Source: Leuctra nigra (lineage: Eukaryota > Arthropoda > Insecta > Plecoptera > Leuctridae). Taken from it: 64,000 nt of DNA. Of this stretch, positions 20,877 through 31,845 are shown in pieces (positions within the stretch are counted from its first letter, which is position 1; each line of letters opens with the position of its first letter). Location of the stretch: NCBI GenBank assembly GCA_934045905.1, contig OW203773.1:20261246-20325245 (forward strand), written 5' to 3'. A program made the translations under genes and the position numbers. The notes under the pieces are model-generated. The model did not search any database, had not been told where the DNA came from, and saw only the letters and a list, made by a program, of their open reading frames with translations.

Positions 20877-22991
20877 ATGCCAAAACAAGAGAAAACGTCT
20901 AAGGTGCTCTTCAGGTCAAGATGTTGCAACCCCTTCAACATTCAGCATCACAGAGTCACGAGAGGACTGCGTCTAATTTCAACTTTGTTGAGGTTGAAAA
21001 CACCTCAGCTTCCTGAAGGAAGTATGGTTTGTCGTCCGTGTCGAAGTAAGATTGCAAGTGACATGACTCTGCCAGATCTAGGGCCAGATGAACCGTCTCC
21101 AGCCACCCCTGCGTCAGTTCCCAGCTTGTCTTCGAGTTCAGACGGCGCTGATCCTGCACAGGTCCTCAGACCCTCAGTTCTCCCGGCAGTCGCGGGCCGC
21201 ACTTATGAGCAAGAAGTTGTTGTTTCGGCTTTGAACGAAGGTTTGGCGCTGCTTCCAATATCTCCTGTCGTGCTTAAAAAACTAACGCAAGGGAAGTACC
21301 CGCTAGCGAAGCAGAAGGAGATTGCCAAGGCGATAGAAGCAGTACTTGTACCAACGGCATCGACGTCAACAGCTGAGCCTGAAGAAGAAAGCGAGGAGAG
21401 TGAAATCATTCGACAGTTAAAAGAAAAGTTCAAGTCTACAAAAGACAGGAGCGTGCAAGTGCAAATACTGACAGTACTTCCACAAAGTTGGTCACGTGCG
21501 AAAGTTCAAACTGTGTTTGGAACAACCGAGTATATGGCACGCTTAGCCCACGATCTTGTTCTAGAAAAGGGAATCCTCTCGTCTCCTAATCCCAAACCAG
21601 GGAAAACTCTCTCTCAGAAGATCGTTGATGACGTCATATCATTTTATAATTCCGATGACGTCAGCCGATTAATGCCTGGTAAAAAAGACTGCAAGTCAGT
21701 GCAGCGCGAGGGCAAGCGAGTTGTGGTGCAGAAAAGACTTATTCTAAGCAACCTTCGCGAGCTTTATCGAGTGTTTAAAGATCAATTTCCAGACCATAAA
21801 ATAGGATTTTCCAAGTTCGCGGACCTTCGTCCCAAGGAATGTGTGTTGCCAGGAGCAAGCGGAACTCACAGCGTATGTGTCTGCACAATACATCAAAATA
21901 TGATATTGATGATGATTGGTGCGAAAATTGCAGACATTTCGGCCCAAGATGAGATGCCTTTAAAAACATTTAAAGAATGCATATCGGCTGTCATATGCAA
22001 CAACCCGCAAGTGTCCTGTTACTTCGGCGAGTGCCCAGCGTGTCCTGGAGTAACGCACCTCAAAGAGCACCTACGAGAACGCATGGATGAACATGCATAT
22101 GAAGACATTACGTTTAAAAGGTGGGTGGCAGTTGACAGGTGTTCTCTGGAAATAGTGACAATGAAAGTGGATGATTTTCTGGACAGCTTTTGCGACGCAT
22201 TAGCCATCTTAGTTCGTCACTCGTTCACCGCCACAAAACAGTCGGAATATCACAAGGAACTGAAGACCAAGCTTCAGCCAGGAGAGTTCCTTGTGATTTG
22301 CGATTTCGCGGAGAACTATTCGTTTGTGTTGCAGGACGAAGCCCAAGGGTTTCATTGGAACAATTCGTCGGCCACGATCCACCCATTTGTAGCATACTAC
22401 AATGAGGATGGCGAACTGCATCATGTCAGCCTTGTTGTAGTGTCCGATTGTCTGACACACAATACGGTGGCCGTACATTTGTTCCAAAGAAAATTAATTG
22501 AGCTTCTTACCAGTGTGTGTAACACCAGACCAACAAAAATCTTCTATTTTTCTGACGGCGCTGCGTCGCAATACAAAAATAGGAAGAATTTTGCAAATCT
22601 GTGCTGTCATGAAGAAGACTTTAACATCAAGGCAGAGTGGCATTTCTTTGCGACGTCGCATGGGAAAGCAGCATGTGACGGGGTTGGAGGGACCGTCAAG
22701 AGATTGGCCGCTCGTGCCAGCTTACAGCGCCCCTACGATGACCAGATAATGACCCCGATGCAGCTGTATAACTGGGCGAACACGAACATTCAAGCCATCA
22801 ACTTTGCTTTCTGCACTGAAGCGGACCACGAGACAGAAGCAAATGTCCTCAGAGATCGGTTTTTGCGATCACGAACCATTTCTGGTACGCAAAAACTTCA
22901 TTCTTTCATTCCGATTTCAAATTCAAAAGTTTTAACGAAAATATTTTCCTCCGCACTTCATTCAAAAGAAGAAACTGTATTCAGGAAGTAA
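20877..22991 (+). CDS. Probable DDE/D-type transposase, 704 residues, intact
   Basis: The start is the ATG at 20877. The 18 codons upstream begin with TTG, encode a hydrophobic run and are discarded. The N-terminus has Cys16-Cys17, His24-His25 and Cys52-x-x-Cys55, a likely zinc-binding DNA-recognition domain. A low-complexity Ser/Pro and acidic linker (about 70-180) follows. The middle holds CxC..H (334-339) and a second Cys cluster (381-389). The C-terminal part has three Asp-containing motifs of an RNase H-like fold: DFAENYSF (Asp476), FSDGAASQYKN (Asp560) and SHGKAACDGVGG (His595, Asp601). These are proposed catalytic residues by inference. The gene lies between the inverted arms and has no intron, frameshift or early stop, which suggests recent activity. 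A domesticated protein is the alternative. I recognise the motif set as a widespread uncharacterised animal family but cannot name the superfamily with certainty. Confidence 0.8.
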   Translation: MPKQEKTSKVLFRSRCCNPFNIQHHRVTRGLRLISTLLRLKTPQLPEGSMVCRPCRSKIASDMTLPDLGPDEPSPATPASVPSLSSSSDGADPAQVLRPSVLPAVAGRTYEQEVVVSALNEGLALLPISPVVLKKLTQGKYPLAKQKEIAKAIEAVLVPTASTSTAEPEEESEESEIIRQLKEKFKSTKDRSVQVQILTVLPQSWSRAKVQTVFGTTEYMARLAHDLVLEKGILSSPNPKPGKTLSQKIVDDVISFYNSDDVSRLMPGKKDCKSVQREGKRVVVQKRLILSNLRELYRVFKDQFPDHKIGFSKFADLRPKECVLPGASGTHSVCVCTIHQNMILMMIGAKIADISAQDEMPLKTFKECISAVICNNPQVSCYFGECPACPGVTHLKEHLRERMDEHAYEDITFKRWVAVDRCSLEIVTMKVDDFLDSFCDALAILVRHSFTATKQSEYHKELKTKLQPGEFLVICDFAENYSFVLQDEAQGFHWNNSSATIHPFVAYYNEDGELHHVSLVVVSDCLTHNTVAVHLFQRKLIELLTSVCNTRPTKIFYFSDGAASQYKNRKNFANLCCHEEDFNIKAEWHFFATSHGKAACDGVGGTVKRLAARASLQRPYDDQIMTPMQLYNWANTNIQAINFAFCTEADHETEANVLRDRFLRSRTISGTQKLHSFIPISNSKVLTKIFSSALHSKEETVFRK

Positions 22992-23229
22992 TGATCCATA
23001 GAATTCAAAACTTGCACATAGATTCAGAACAGTGGTTTTAAACCTTTCCACTTGAAAAAAAAGACCTCATACATTGGTTGGGACCTTGGCGAGGTTATGG
23101 GGCTTATACCAACGCCAACCAATTACTAACCATTACTTATATAATATGTCATGGAAGTAATACCTATGCCTAAGACAGTAATGCTCTAAATTTGCACTCT
23201 GGAGGTGCCTGTTTCATTTCCGTAACCTA

Positions 23230-24414
23230 TACCTTCCTATTTCTTGATTTGGTAAGCCGAGAGGCAAATGCTGGGAAGGTTCCTAACTAATAGACAGCGA
23301 CCATCTCCTTCCCACCATCAATTCTTTCCGTTTTTCTCATAGGTACTGTCGTAAATATCCTCACAACCCTTCCTTTGTCACCATTAGCCTAATTGGAGAA
23401 GAGTGCAACGTAAATAGCGCGATTCCAGCAAGTTTCACACAAACATGACTACATATAATGTTTAGCTCTTAATCAAGCAACGGCCCAATTCAAACGTGCT
23501 GAGAATGTGTACATAACAATGGCATTAATAGCATTTATTTTTCTGATCATTTAGAATTGCTCATTGGAGAATTATCCCTCTAAAGATACTAGAATATATA
23601 TTTTAAAAAATGGTCACCCCTGTCACATTTTTTCTTTAAATATCAGTTTACTTTATGTCCCCAATTTTGAAAGAAAAATTTTGTACGATACGAAGTCAAT
23701 TTGCTTTCAAATAAATGACTAATTAGTTGCCGTCAACATCCTCTCTCCATATGAAAGTCCAATCTCACGTTAGACGCTATTTGAATAAATATTGGTAGAA
23801 GGGGTGGGCGGGAGTGGGGGGGGGGGAGGGGATTTGTAGTTCTTAAATGTTTTTTAACTCTTTATTGTTGCTTACAATTACACAAAAGGATTAAGTGCTC
23901 GTACTACATTAAATGTTTTACCATGGTCTCTTTGACAAACTTTTTGCAGTATAGGGTTGTATGCTATAGTGACGTTAATATACGCTTTTGTCTCTAGCGC
24001 CTTAACGAAAAATCTGCCCACTTCCAAACTTTCAGGGAATTTGAACATTATAACCACAAATAATATATATTTTTTTCAAAATTTTAAAAGTGGCCTTTTC
24101 GGGGAAACCACCCCTTTAAAATCAAAAAGTGATTTGGTCACCCCTTAATGTATTATAAAACAAAACAAAATAATAATTTTATGAAAGCGCGTCTTATTAT
24201 ACACATTTATTAAAAAAGATCATCAACCTATGTCATATGGTTACAAAGTTATGAGAGTTTATATAAACCACCCTTAGTTAAAATCGAATTTATTTAAGGG
24301 GCTGTAGGGCCGACCCCGTGGCAGTTAAGCCCTAAATAAAAAATACGTGTCCGCTTATTTTGTATATGGAACAATCCTACCAAGTTTGGTCGAAATCAAA
24401 AGGGGTGACGCAAA
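23230..24414 (-). repeat. Right inverted arm of the 5.2-kb transposon
   Basis: It is the complement of the left arm. The inner end again coincides with the SINE-A relic. A G-run at 23810-23840 is longer than the matching C-run in the left arm. The outer end reads GGGTGACGCAAAA at 24403-24415. Confidence 0.9.
23240..23425 (+). mobile_element. SINE-A relic inside the right arm
   Basis: This is the mirror image of 20165-20350, with the same diagnostic changes ('gtcgtaaatatcctcacaac' in place of the usual ATC triplets). Confidence 0.8.
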
Positions 24415-25139
24415 AAATCTTGACTATTTGGGTGCTTTGAAATGGATTTACCCTATTATATAAATCACTTAACAAAATTGAGTCATAAATCTAAACTATT
24501 GGCAATTGAACAGAAAACCCAATCAATATTATCAACTTTTATGATAATATTAATTGATAATCTCTCAGACAAATTACGTGCATAAGCCAGCAAGAGTCTT
24601 AATGTTAATTACTTAATAATATACCAGAAGACGTGATTGTTTAAAATCGTGCTAAAGCAAGTGGAAGAAGTTCTTACTTGCTAGACGGGTTTGCTACAGA
24701 ACTTAACTGTTCAGTTAGAATGATAAATGAGATAATGTTATCCATTAGCTAGATTCTAAATGATATTTTACGAAAGTGTTTTTGCCGTGTGTTGGATTTT
24801 CTCGTTCGTGAGAAAAGTTTTGGATTTGTGATTAGATTTTGTAAAGTGTTTTGACGGAGAGTGTGAAGGATTGGAAGATGATTATAGTTGAGCAATGGGA
24901 AAGGAGGTATGTTAGTTGGATATGCATTTACAAGCTTTTGTCCATATTGTGGAACATACTTTCTATCAAATACTGTTGCAGATTGCAATATAATATTTAA
25001 AAAAAAAGTAAAATTGATTTTTTTTTCCAGAAATTGGTTAGATTTAAAAATAACTAGAAAAAATGCTAGATTATTAAATTCAAGTCTGTTTTTTCAATGG
25101 AATACTCTTTGTATATTTTCATATATTATGTCGTTTGTT
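24415..25139. other. Anonymous AT-rich DNA
   Basis: Open frames on both strands near 24749-25169 overlap and lack exon signals. Nothing is supported. Confidence 0.4.
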
Positions 25140-25221
25140 AGCATAAATGAAGGAATATTGGTAAACTAATTATTTTGGTTTATCAAAATAATTAGTTTAC
25201 CAATATTCCTTCATTTATGCT
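25140..25221. repeat. Perfect 38-bp hairpin with 6-base loop
   Basis: 25140-25177 is the exact complement of 25184-25221, with loop GTTTAT. I see no mismatch. If transcribed it would form a long double-stranded stem. Pre-miRNAs usually have bulges, so a perfect stem suggests a recent inverted duplication or a minimal MITE. Confidence 0.9.
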
Positions 25222-25629
25222 CATTTATGTGTTTATGCTACATTTTATGCTAAAATGTACACTTAAAAGTCATATCTGTGAAAATCATGCATTGATTATT
25301 TGCATAGATAATTGTACAACATTTCTTTTTGAGAATTGGTTCGCTCTTGCTTGTAGTACGTCGACCTTTTACTACATAAATTCACTTTCAAAACGTATAC
25401 CCCAAAAATGGAGCCTTCTTATATAGATCATCTTTCACTTTTCTTCTTCGAGTACAGAGAATACGTAAAAAAAAACATGATCCATAACGCCAAACTCAAT
25501 TAACAAATCCATACGAAACGCCATAATAAAACTTTACGTTCTATCGTATTACATAATAATTAAAAAGTTCATTAGAACCTTGTGAGTGAAAAGTACTTCT
25601 GCTTGATTGGACCTCCGTTCAGCCTTCAG
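25222..25629. other. Anonymous DNA
   Basis: Nothing recognisable. The open frame at 25217-25426 is AT-rich and lacks coding character. Confidence 0.35.
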
Positions 25630-25704
25630 ATGTGCACGCCCATTCATTACGTGCATCGTGATGATGCGGTCCAGAGATACAGCAGCGCAGCATCCACCGA
25701 TGAG
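25630..25704 (+). CDS. Candidate internal or first coding exon, 25 codons
   Basis: A CTCCGTTCAGCCTTCAG acceptor is followed by an ATG, then 25 open codons (MCTPIHYVHRDDAVQRYSSA and onward) to GATGAG and a GTAATT donor. The stretch is GC-richer than both flanks and uses a balanced set of residues, unlike the AT-rich chance frames around it. There is no motif I recognise. It could be one small exon of a plus-strand gene whose other exons are outside the window, or a chance match to splice signals. Confidence 0.3.
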
Positions 25705-25849
25705 GTAATTAGCTCATCTTTAATTCAATTGAGAGCGACATTTCAAAACTATGATCCTTTTCCTCGGTTACGCGTTGCACTTTTGGAATGATGTATAGAT
25801 AAGCAAACCGGGTCAATAGACAACATTTACACGAAAAATAATTATAGGA

Positions 25850-26140
25850 TATTATACTTAAAACTCTTTTTAATTATATATAATTATATATATTATAATA
25901 AAATATTATAATCAATTATAGTTTGTAGTGGAAAATTAAAATTTTAATATGAAATTTTTAATAAAAAATTTAATAAATTTAATATGTATAATAATAATTA
26001 TAATGTATTATAGATAATCGTACAAAAACTTTATAATGATAACATTTAATTATAATTAATGGTACAAAAAGAATACAAATAATTAAAATTACAACTAAAA
26101 TTAAAGTATAATATTTATTCGTAAGAAAAATTTAAAATAT
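25850..26140. other. Extremely AT-rich block
   Basis: Long runs of 'taattatata' and 'aaaatttaat' type sequence carry almost no G or C. No gene is seen. Confidence 0.7.
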
Positions 26141-26274
26141 CTTGTTAGCTCGGCTTTTAACTAATCACATGCAGTTCGACGATCTTGTTATATATTTCTA
26201 TTATTCAACGAAAGGTAAACTCGAACTGTATTTTAAATTTTTGAAACGGCAGAAAAAACTAAATAATTTGAATT

Positions 26275-26480
26275 GGTCAAAGTAGTTCCATTTGACTGAT
26301 GCCAACAAATGAGGAGTAATTAGTATTCTCTTACACAATGACCCATGTCAACATTACAAATATGATTGGATTTAGAAAAACTACTGGTTTTTTAGTTCAC
26401 CTCAAGAATCATTGAAATGGACTTCCGACCTTCTACCTCTGATGTACAGAACTTGGCTTGGGGGTTCACTCGTTTGTTTT
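26275..26480. repeat. Interspersed repeat R2, uninterrupted copy
   Basis: This is the empty-site counterpart of 8521-9005. It shows that the SINE-A at 8651 is an insertion. Confidence 0.6.
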
Positions 26481-26569
26481 TGTTTTTCGCATTAGATGTC
26501 AAACGAAGCATTTAATGGATCTGGGATACTTTTTCACAAAAACAATTCATTCCCATTTCGTGTGTTTAT

Positions 26570-26700
26570 TGGTTTTTAGCAAGATCGATATCTTGGTTTC
26601 ACTGATTGAATTCCGCTTTACTGCTGGGTAATCTGAGCGAAAAGCTGTGTTCAAGGTCATCCATGCTCGCTAATATACGCGTCACTCAGCGGAGGCCCAG
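26570..26700 (+). mobile_element. Helitron-like element, degraded body
   Basis: 'ttagcaagatcgatatcttgg' and 'ttccgctttactg.tgggt' occur in the same order as at 55075-55150 and 37680-38010. The 3' block is decayed ('tgctcgctaatatacgcgtc'). Confidence 0.4.
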
Positions 26701-28852
26701 CATATGGATAAAACGTTCTTCACTTGCTTCATGTTTAATACCTATTCTAATTGCAACCTGCAACAAAAAGTAACTATCAATGCATACTTAAAGTAGCATG
26801 TATAATCATTATTATACTTTTTTACAGTAAACTATCATTTAGTGATGCAGTAATTTCGCCTTGACATGTCAATTTGACAAGAAATCAAATTGGTATTAGT
26901 TATTACCCTACTACATTCATATCAATATTGACAAACAATAATATTATCAATATCAATATACCTAAGAAATTTCACTTCATTTGATATGCAAGATTTTATC
27001 TCAATTAAATTTTATGCAAGTTGCAAGAGAGATAAACAAATAATCATATTTGTTATTTTCTGCAAATTGCGGAGTTTACCAAATCATAGATATCAATTAA
27101 GAAGACCACAGATGAAGATGTACAAAATTAAATACATAAAAAGGCAACTAGGTATATACATAAAAAGAAAAATGTAGAAGGAGTGACAAAAATAATTAAG
27201 TACGTTAGTACGTGAAGAATTGCGGATGTAACATGCAATTATTACTAAATTATTTATTTGCCCTTAAAGAAATCTTGCTACCAAATGAATTGAACCGTTA
27301 CAAAAAATGAGTTACTATCAATACATGTAAATGCAAATGGGCTCCCGAAATAATCATCAACTATTCCTCACCTCAATCCACCTGATCGAAACAGGTGTAA
27401 ACATGATCGATACGGTATCATTTAATTTCAAAAACCCCCATCAATAAAAAACCAAACACCACACCACAATCCATCAACAAGTTTACAAAACCAATAATAA
27501 TAAAATATATCCCTTCACACCATAATCTATACAAGCGAACCGATTAATCAAATCAGAATGTTCTGCAGGTCTTAAAGTCCTTTCTAAACATCTTGAATAT
27601 ATTATCCGATAGCCTCTCCTGTAAGCACCATCACTTTTGCAACATAGTCTTACCATAATGGTCCGCTATCATTAATAATTGGTCGCCAAATAAGACCGTC
27701 GTATACGCCATCATGATACATTAATTATATGACCCAAATATAAAAATGTTTTCCGTTGACCAATTAATATTATATTCATTTTACAATTCCTGAACCTGAA
27801 TTTTGTATTTTTTTGATTATTGATTCAAAAAAATTACATGGAGTTTTGGAGGTGGGCACTTAATTTAAGAATTAAGGACTCATCAAAATTCAACCTTTCG
27901 TGTTTTTTGATTTAATACCTATATTTTTTTGATCTACTAAATTTAGTCCCTGATAAATGAATAGTGAAAGTATTTCCAAAGAGAGACTGGGATAATAGCC
28001 TACGCAAAAAGGTTAATTTATTGGGGGATTAATGTTTGATCAGATTTAAGCTTTAAATTTATATCCTGGTTTTCAGACAACTATTGCATATTTCCCACTT
28101 TTGTTTGTTTTCCTCAATATTGTACTAATTGACTCGAAAATAATTACACAATCTATTTTGGAAATCTTTTAAAACAACAGATAATGTTCGCCTTACGTTC
28201 GCTAACTGTTTTAAACAAATCAAAACCTTGAATTTCCCGAATTAAGTTTTGAATCATGAATCAAAATCAAGACTTATTAAAACACACCAACAAATTAAAT
28301 AACTTGGTAGTTTACAGATCTAATTATGATATCTGAATTTCATAAATTAAAGAATATCATTCAAAGGCAAAAAAATATATTTCAATAATGCTTAGATTAA
28401 TTAAGAGCCTTGATTAAAAATCGGACTTGGTAATTTTAATCCACAAAATAAAAAAAATCTTTGTACAATTCAACTCCAAACATATAAAATGTAAATCGAA
28501 AGGCACAACATTCCAAGCACCTAGTTATAATTTAAAACATTAATCCTTGATTGTAATCCACAATCCTAATCACAACATTGATCTCTGTATGTAGTACTTT
28601 AAATTTAATGAGAAGTTTGAATGTAACTAGGAATATACCTACAATAAGGCTATACAAATTAGATAAGTAGGTAGTAAAGACATTTAAAACTCATGCACCC
28701 TAATTGATTTTTTCCGCAAAACTTACGTTATAATTTTAATGATGTAGAAAGCAATGGTTTATTGTATCATTAGAAGTGAAATTATTATTTAATGTAATGC
28801 TTTGTATAAATACAAAGTATTCAGTAATGATTATGCTGTTTTTATTTATTTT
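26701..28852. other. Anonymous AT-rich DNA, 2.1 kb
   Basis: I see no exon, RNA gene, inverted repeat or tandem array. 27360-27560 is slightly less AT-rich but has no open exon. Confidence 0.4.
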
Positions 28853-29030
28853 AGTTTAACGTCGCACTGTTCTGCAGCTAGGCTAATGGCGACGGATGGA
28901 TGATTATGATGATGATTGGGAGATGACGATAAATAATTGGTATGGATAGTCGGTGGGAAGGAGGCGGTCGTGGCCTATTAGTAGGGAACCTTCCCATCAT
29001 TTGCCTATCGACTGAGAAAAACAACGCGAA
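28853..29030 (-). mobile_element. SINE-A, core and tail, head missing
   Basis: It runs from the tail complement through the core and fades after 'ctatcgactgag' at about 29012. It carries a private change in the ATC region ('gataaataattggtatgg'). Confidence 0.8.
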
Positions 29031-29939
29031 AATGTTGGGAAGGTCACGTGCAAATTTACGTAGAGGTCAGCCAGCGGATATGTAGGAAATGGAGGGGGAA
29101 GTTGATTTAAACTGGACAACAAAAAATATCTACATACAACTAATGGACCGATCAATAAACGCTAATAATGAGCGGCATATTCTTTAATCTTTAACAAGAT
29201 CAATGTCTGTCAAACTTTTATCTAATTAGATTTATCATTTTTAACCGAAGTTCTTTAGGTATAGGTACCTACGTAAATGTTGATTTCATTCCACTACATT
29301 TATTTTTAAATTACGTTACTCACCGAAGTTGTTTTTACTCGATTATACGTTGTACAATTTTGTAATCAATCAGGTAACCAATTGCTCTAATCAATTTGAC
29401 TGGATGTCAACAAAATTTACAGTTATATGGAAGGTTTCTCTAAAAATTATTCATATCACCATTACAATTAAGATAAGAAAAAAATCTGTAGTATGCCTGA
29501 AGAAGACAGTCGAAGCACTGTCAAAATATTGACTCTGTATTTTAATGAGCGTTTTTATTAGTACCGGCGTCGTCCAAAGTATTTTTTTTTTTTATAAACC
29601 TCAAGAATCTTTGAAATTTACATATTGTCTTCCGGCCTTCTACCTCTAATACAAAATTATTTTTACTTATTTTTACTGTTGCTATGCGTTGTATTTTTGT
29701 TACATATGCTCCAGTTTTACTCTCAAAAAAAGAAACAAAAATTTATGTATCACTGGATTCAGAATGTCATGCTCTACTAGTTCTGTACCAATCATCTAGA
29801 GATGAATTTATGTCCAAAATATCGCAAAGATAATGTTGTAACCTTTGAGTGATATCTATTATTGATGTGAAAAGTCAAAACCAGTATTTCGGAGATGTCA
29901 CATAATAACTCAAACATCTTTGATCATAATCTTGCGCGT
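29031..29939. other. Anonymous DNA with an R2 fragment
   Basis: R2-like sequence ('cctcaagaatctttgaaat') is at 29597-29650. Otherwise nothing is defined. Confidence 0.4.
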
Positions 29940-30164
29940 CGATCCAAATGTACCCCATCATCCTAATTGAGACACATCTGTTAGCGAGCGGTCACGGCCT
30001 CTACACATGTACGAACACCTTTACGCGATGATTTACGATCGCCGTCACAACACACGCTCTGCAAGTGACCCGTCCAAGGTCACCGTCGGGTCAGACGGTC
30101 GGCGAACATCCATCATCCTTAGAGGTCATCTCGCGGCAACATTTGCATCGTGAAACATGATGCA
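29940..30164. other. GC-richer single-copy patch
   Basis: It stands out against AT-rich flanks and contains CCAAGGTCACC (about 30094), a nuclear-receptor half-site-like motif, beside 'gtcgggtcagacggtcgg'. I find no good exon on either strand. It may be regulatory. Confidence 0.35.
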
Positions 30165-30192
30165 ACTTTGATGCAAGCGCTCGGCTGTTTTA

Positions 30193-31264
30193 AGTGGATA
30201 TTACAATACAATTCAAGTTGGGCAACTCAGATCTTCCAGATTCATTTTTTTTTGTCTGGGGCTTAACGTCGCACTGTTCTGCAGCGAGGCTTATGGCGAC
30301 GTATGAATGAATATGATGCTGATTGGGAGATGATGGTGAAGAGTAGGTAAGGATGGAAGGTGGGAAGGAGGCGGTCGTGGCCTATAGTAGGGTACCTTCC
30401 CAGCATTTGCCTGTCGACTGAGGGAAAACCACGAAAAAAACCCAGTCAGGAAGGACGGCCGCGGGAATCGAACCCGGGCCTCCGGAATACAAGTTCAGAG
30501 TGTTAACCACTCACCCCACCCAATTTTTGAACTCCCAATTCAAATCTTGTTTCTCTGTCTCATTTTCATGGTTTGAGGTTAGGTTAGCTTTATGTTTTTT
30601 TTCATAACAATCGACCTAAACAGCAATTAGCGTTCAATTGTACTGTTAATATGTGATCTTTATACATAATAATGATTGAATTGTTCTCTGTCTCAATATT
30701 TGCTTCAATTCTGGTGTCTATTCATCTCAAATTGTCCAACTGCAGTTGGGAAAATAGAAACGGTTCTAAACCAAGAATTGCCAAGATTTGAATCATTTTC
30801 CCCTATCACACTATAGGCAAATTGCACAATTTCAGTTTTGAAGATTAAAATTGTCCAATATCAATTGTATAATTCAAGTTGTGTGCAACTCAAATCTTTC
30901 AAATTCAAATTGTCACAATTCAAATCTTGTTTTTGAGTCTCACTTGATGGTTTAAGGTAAGGTTAGTTTTATGTTTTTATCATAACAATCGTCCTTAACA
31001 GAAATTCTGCTAATATTTGATCTTATAGATAATAATGATTAAATGTTACGAAGTTGTGTTCTCTTTTTTGATAATTGCTTCAATTGAAGTGTATTTTCAT
31101 CTGAAATTGTCGAATTGCAGTTGGGAAAATAGAATCGATTCTAAACCAAGAATTGCCAAGACGTTGATTTTTCTTGTTGATAAATGATCACACTAGCCAA
31201 ATTGGCCCAATTCTATCGGTAGATTTGAATTGCCCAACTGGAATTGTACAGTGGAATATCCACT
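30193..31264. mobile_element. PIF/Harbinger-like MITE, TTA target duplication, containing a SINE-A
   Basis: TTA lies directly outside both ends (30190-30192 and 31265-31267). The termini are AGTGGATATTACA and, on the complement, AGTGGATATTCCA, followed inward by 'caattcaagttgggcaact' and a near match. Three-base TWA duplications are typical of PIF/Harbinger. Inside there is a partial tandem duplication of the body (about 30530-30850 against 30850-31260). A related solo element with TAA duplication is at 42912-43328. Confidence 0.7.
30248..30522 (-). mobile_element. SINE-A, full length, inserted in the Harbinger-like MITE
   Basis: The tail complement is at 30248 and the head complement ends near 30520. 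The uninterrupted homologous sequence at 43240-43320 (inverted) runs straight through the insertion site. Confidence 0.9.
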
Positions 31265-31505
31265 TTAGCAAATTGAGAGAGAAAATTTGTTTCATAAGTG
31301 GGTGTTAATTTGATAAGATGTTCACATGATCAGTCTGATTGTATATTAGTAGCACTTTTTAATTTTTGCTTCTTGCATTGTTAATAAGGCGCCGGTTATT
31401 CAACAAAACCGCGCAAAACGATGAAATTTCCGATACTATTGAAGACCAAACCCTAACGAATTGATCTCAAATTTTAATAATGATTAGATAAAAGACTTAG
31501 GGTTG

Positions 31506-31690
31506 TCACAGAAATACTGGTTTTTAAGCTCTGATGAATAATTGAAATTGGCATAGGGTCTTCTACCCCCGAGGTAGGACCAGTATTGATATGGCAACAA
31601 ACAATGACATGCTTGGAATAGCATTTTAACAGTTTGTTAGTTTCCATATGCAAATGACGGTATTAAAAACCACTTGTTTTATTGTATAGT
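31506..31690. other. Anonymous DNA with an R2 fragment
   Basis: 'gaataattgaaattgg' and 'cttctacccccgagg' at 31540-31585 are R2 landmarks. Confidence 0.35.
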
Positions 31691-31845
31691 TATGTTGAGT
31701 GCGGCACTGTTACAACTAGGCCAATGGCGACGGATCAATGATTATGATGATGATGATGAAGAATAGGTAAGGATGGATGGTAGGAGGGGGTTGTTGTCTA
31801 TCAGTAGGGAACCTTCCCATCATTTGCCTCTCGACTGTGGAGATA
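31691..31845 (-). mobile_element. SINE-A, diverged core
   Basis: It keeps 'ccaatggcgacggatcaatga' and 'agggaaccttcccatcat'. The tail is reduced ('gagtgcggcactgtt') and the head is absent. Confidence 0.75.

Larger units (their letters stand above)
19169..24414 (+). mobile_element. 5.2-kb DNA transposon with 1.2-kb inverted arms and an intact transposase-like gene
   Basis: Two long inverted arms (19169-20354 and 23230-24414) flank a single intact gene at 20877-22991. Outer ends begin TTTGCGTCACCCCTTTTGAT on both sides. Left and right arms differ at only a few positions per 60-base line by eye. Both arms contain the same 63-residue open frame pointing outward from the left arm and inward to the right end; this is a by-product of their identity. 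No convincing target duplication is visible beyond the ends, so the exact termini may be a few bases off or one end may be lost. The superfamily is not certain; comparison with Sola-, Academ- and Kolobok-type elements is needed. Confidence 0.8.
30165..31505 (+). mobile_element. F1 foldback remnant split by a PIF/Harbinger-like MITE
   Basis: 30165-30192 ends '...cggctgtttta' and 31265 resumes 'ttagcaaattgagag', exactly the order of the F1 element at 3090-3130. The right part continues to about 31505 through 'gcgccggttattcaacaaaac'. Confidence 0.7.

Noticed and set aside
19435..24148. 63-codon frames in both transposon arms
   Set aside because: Both copies exist because the arms are identical. 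They are short, lack motifs and are explained by DNA similarity.
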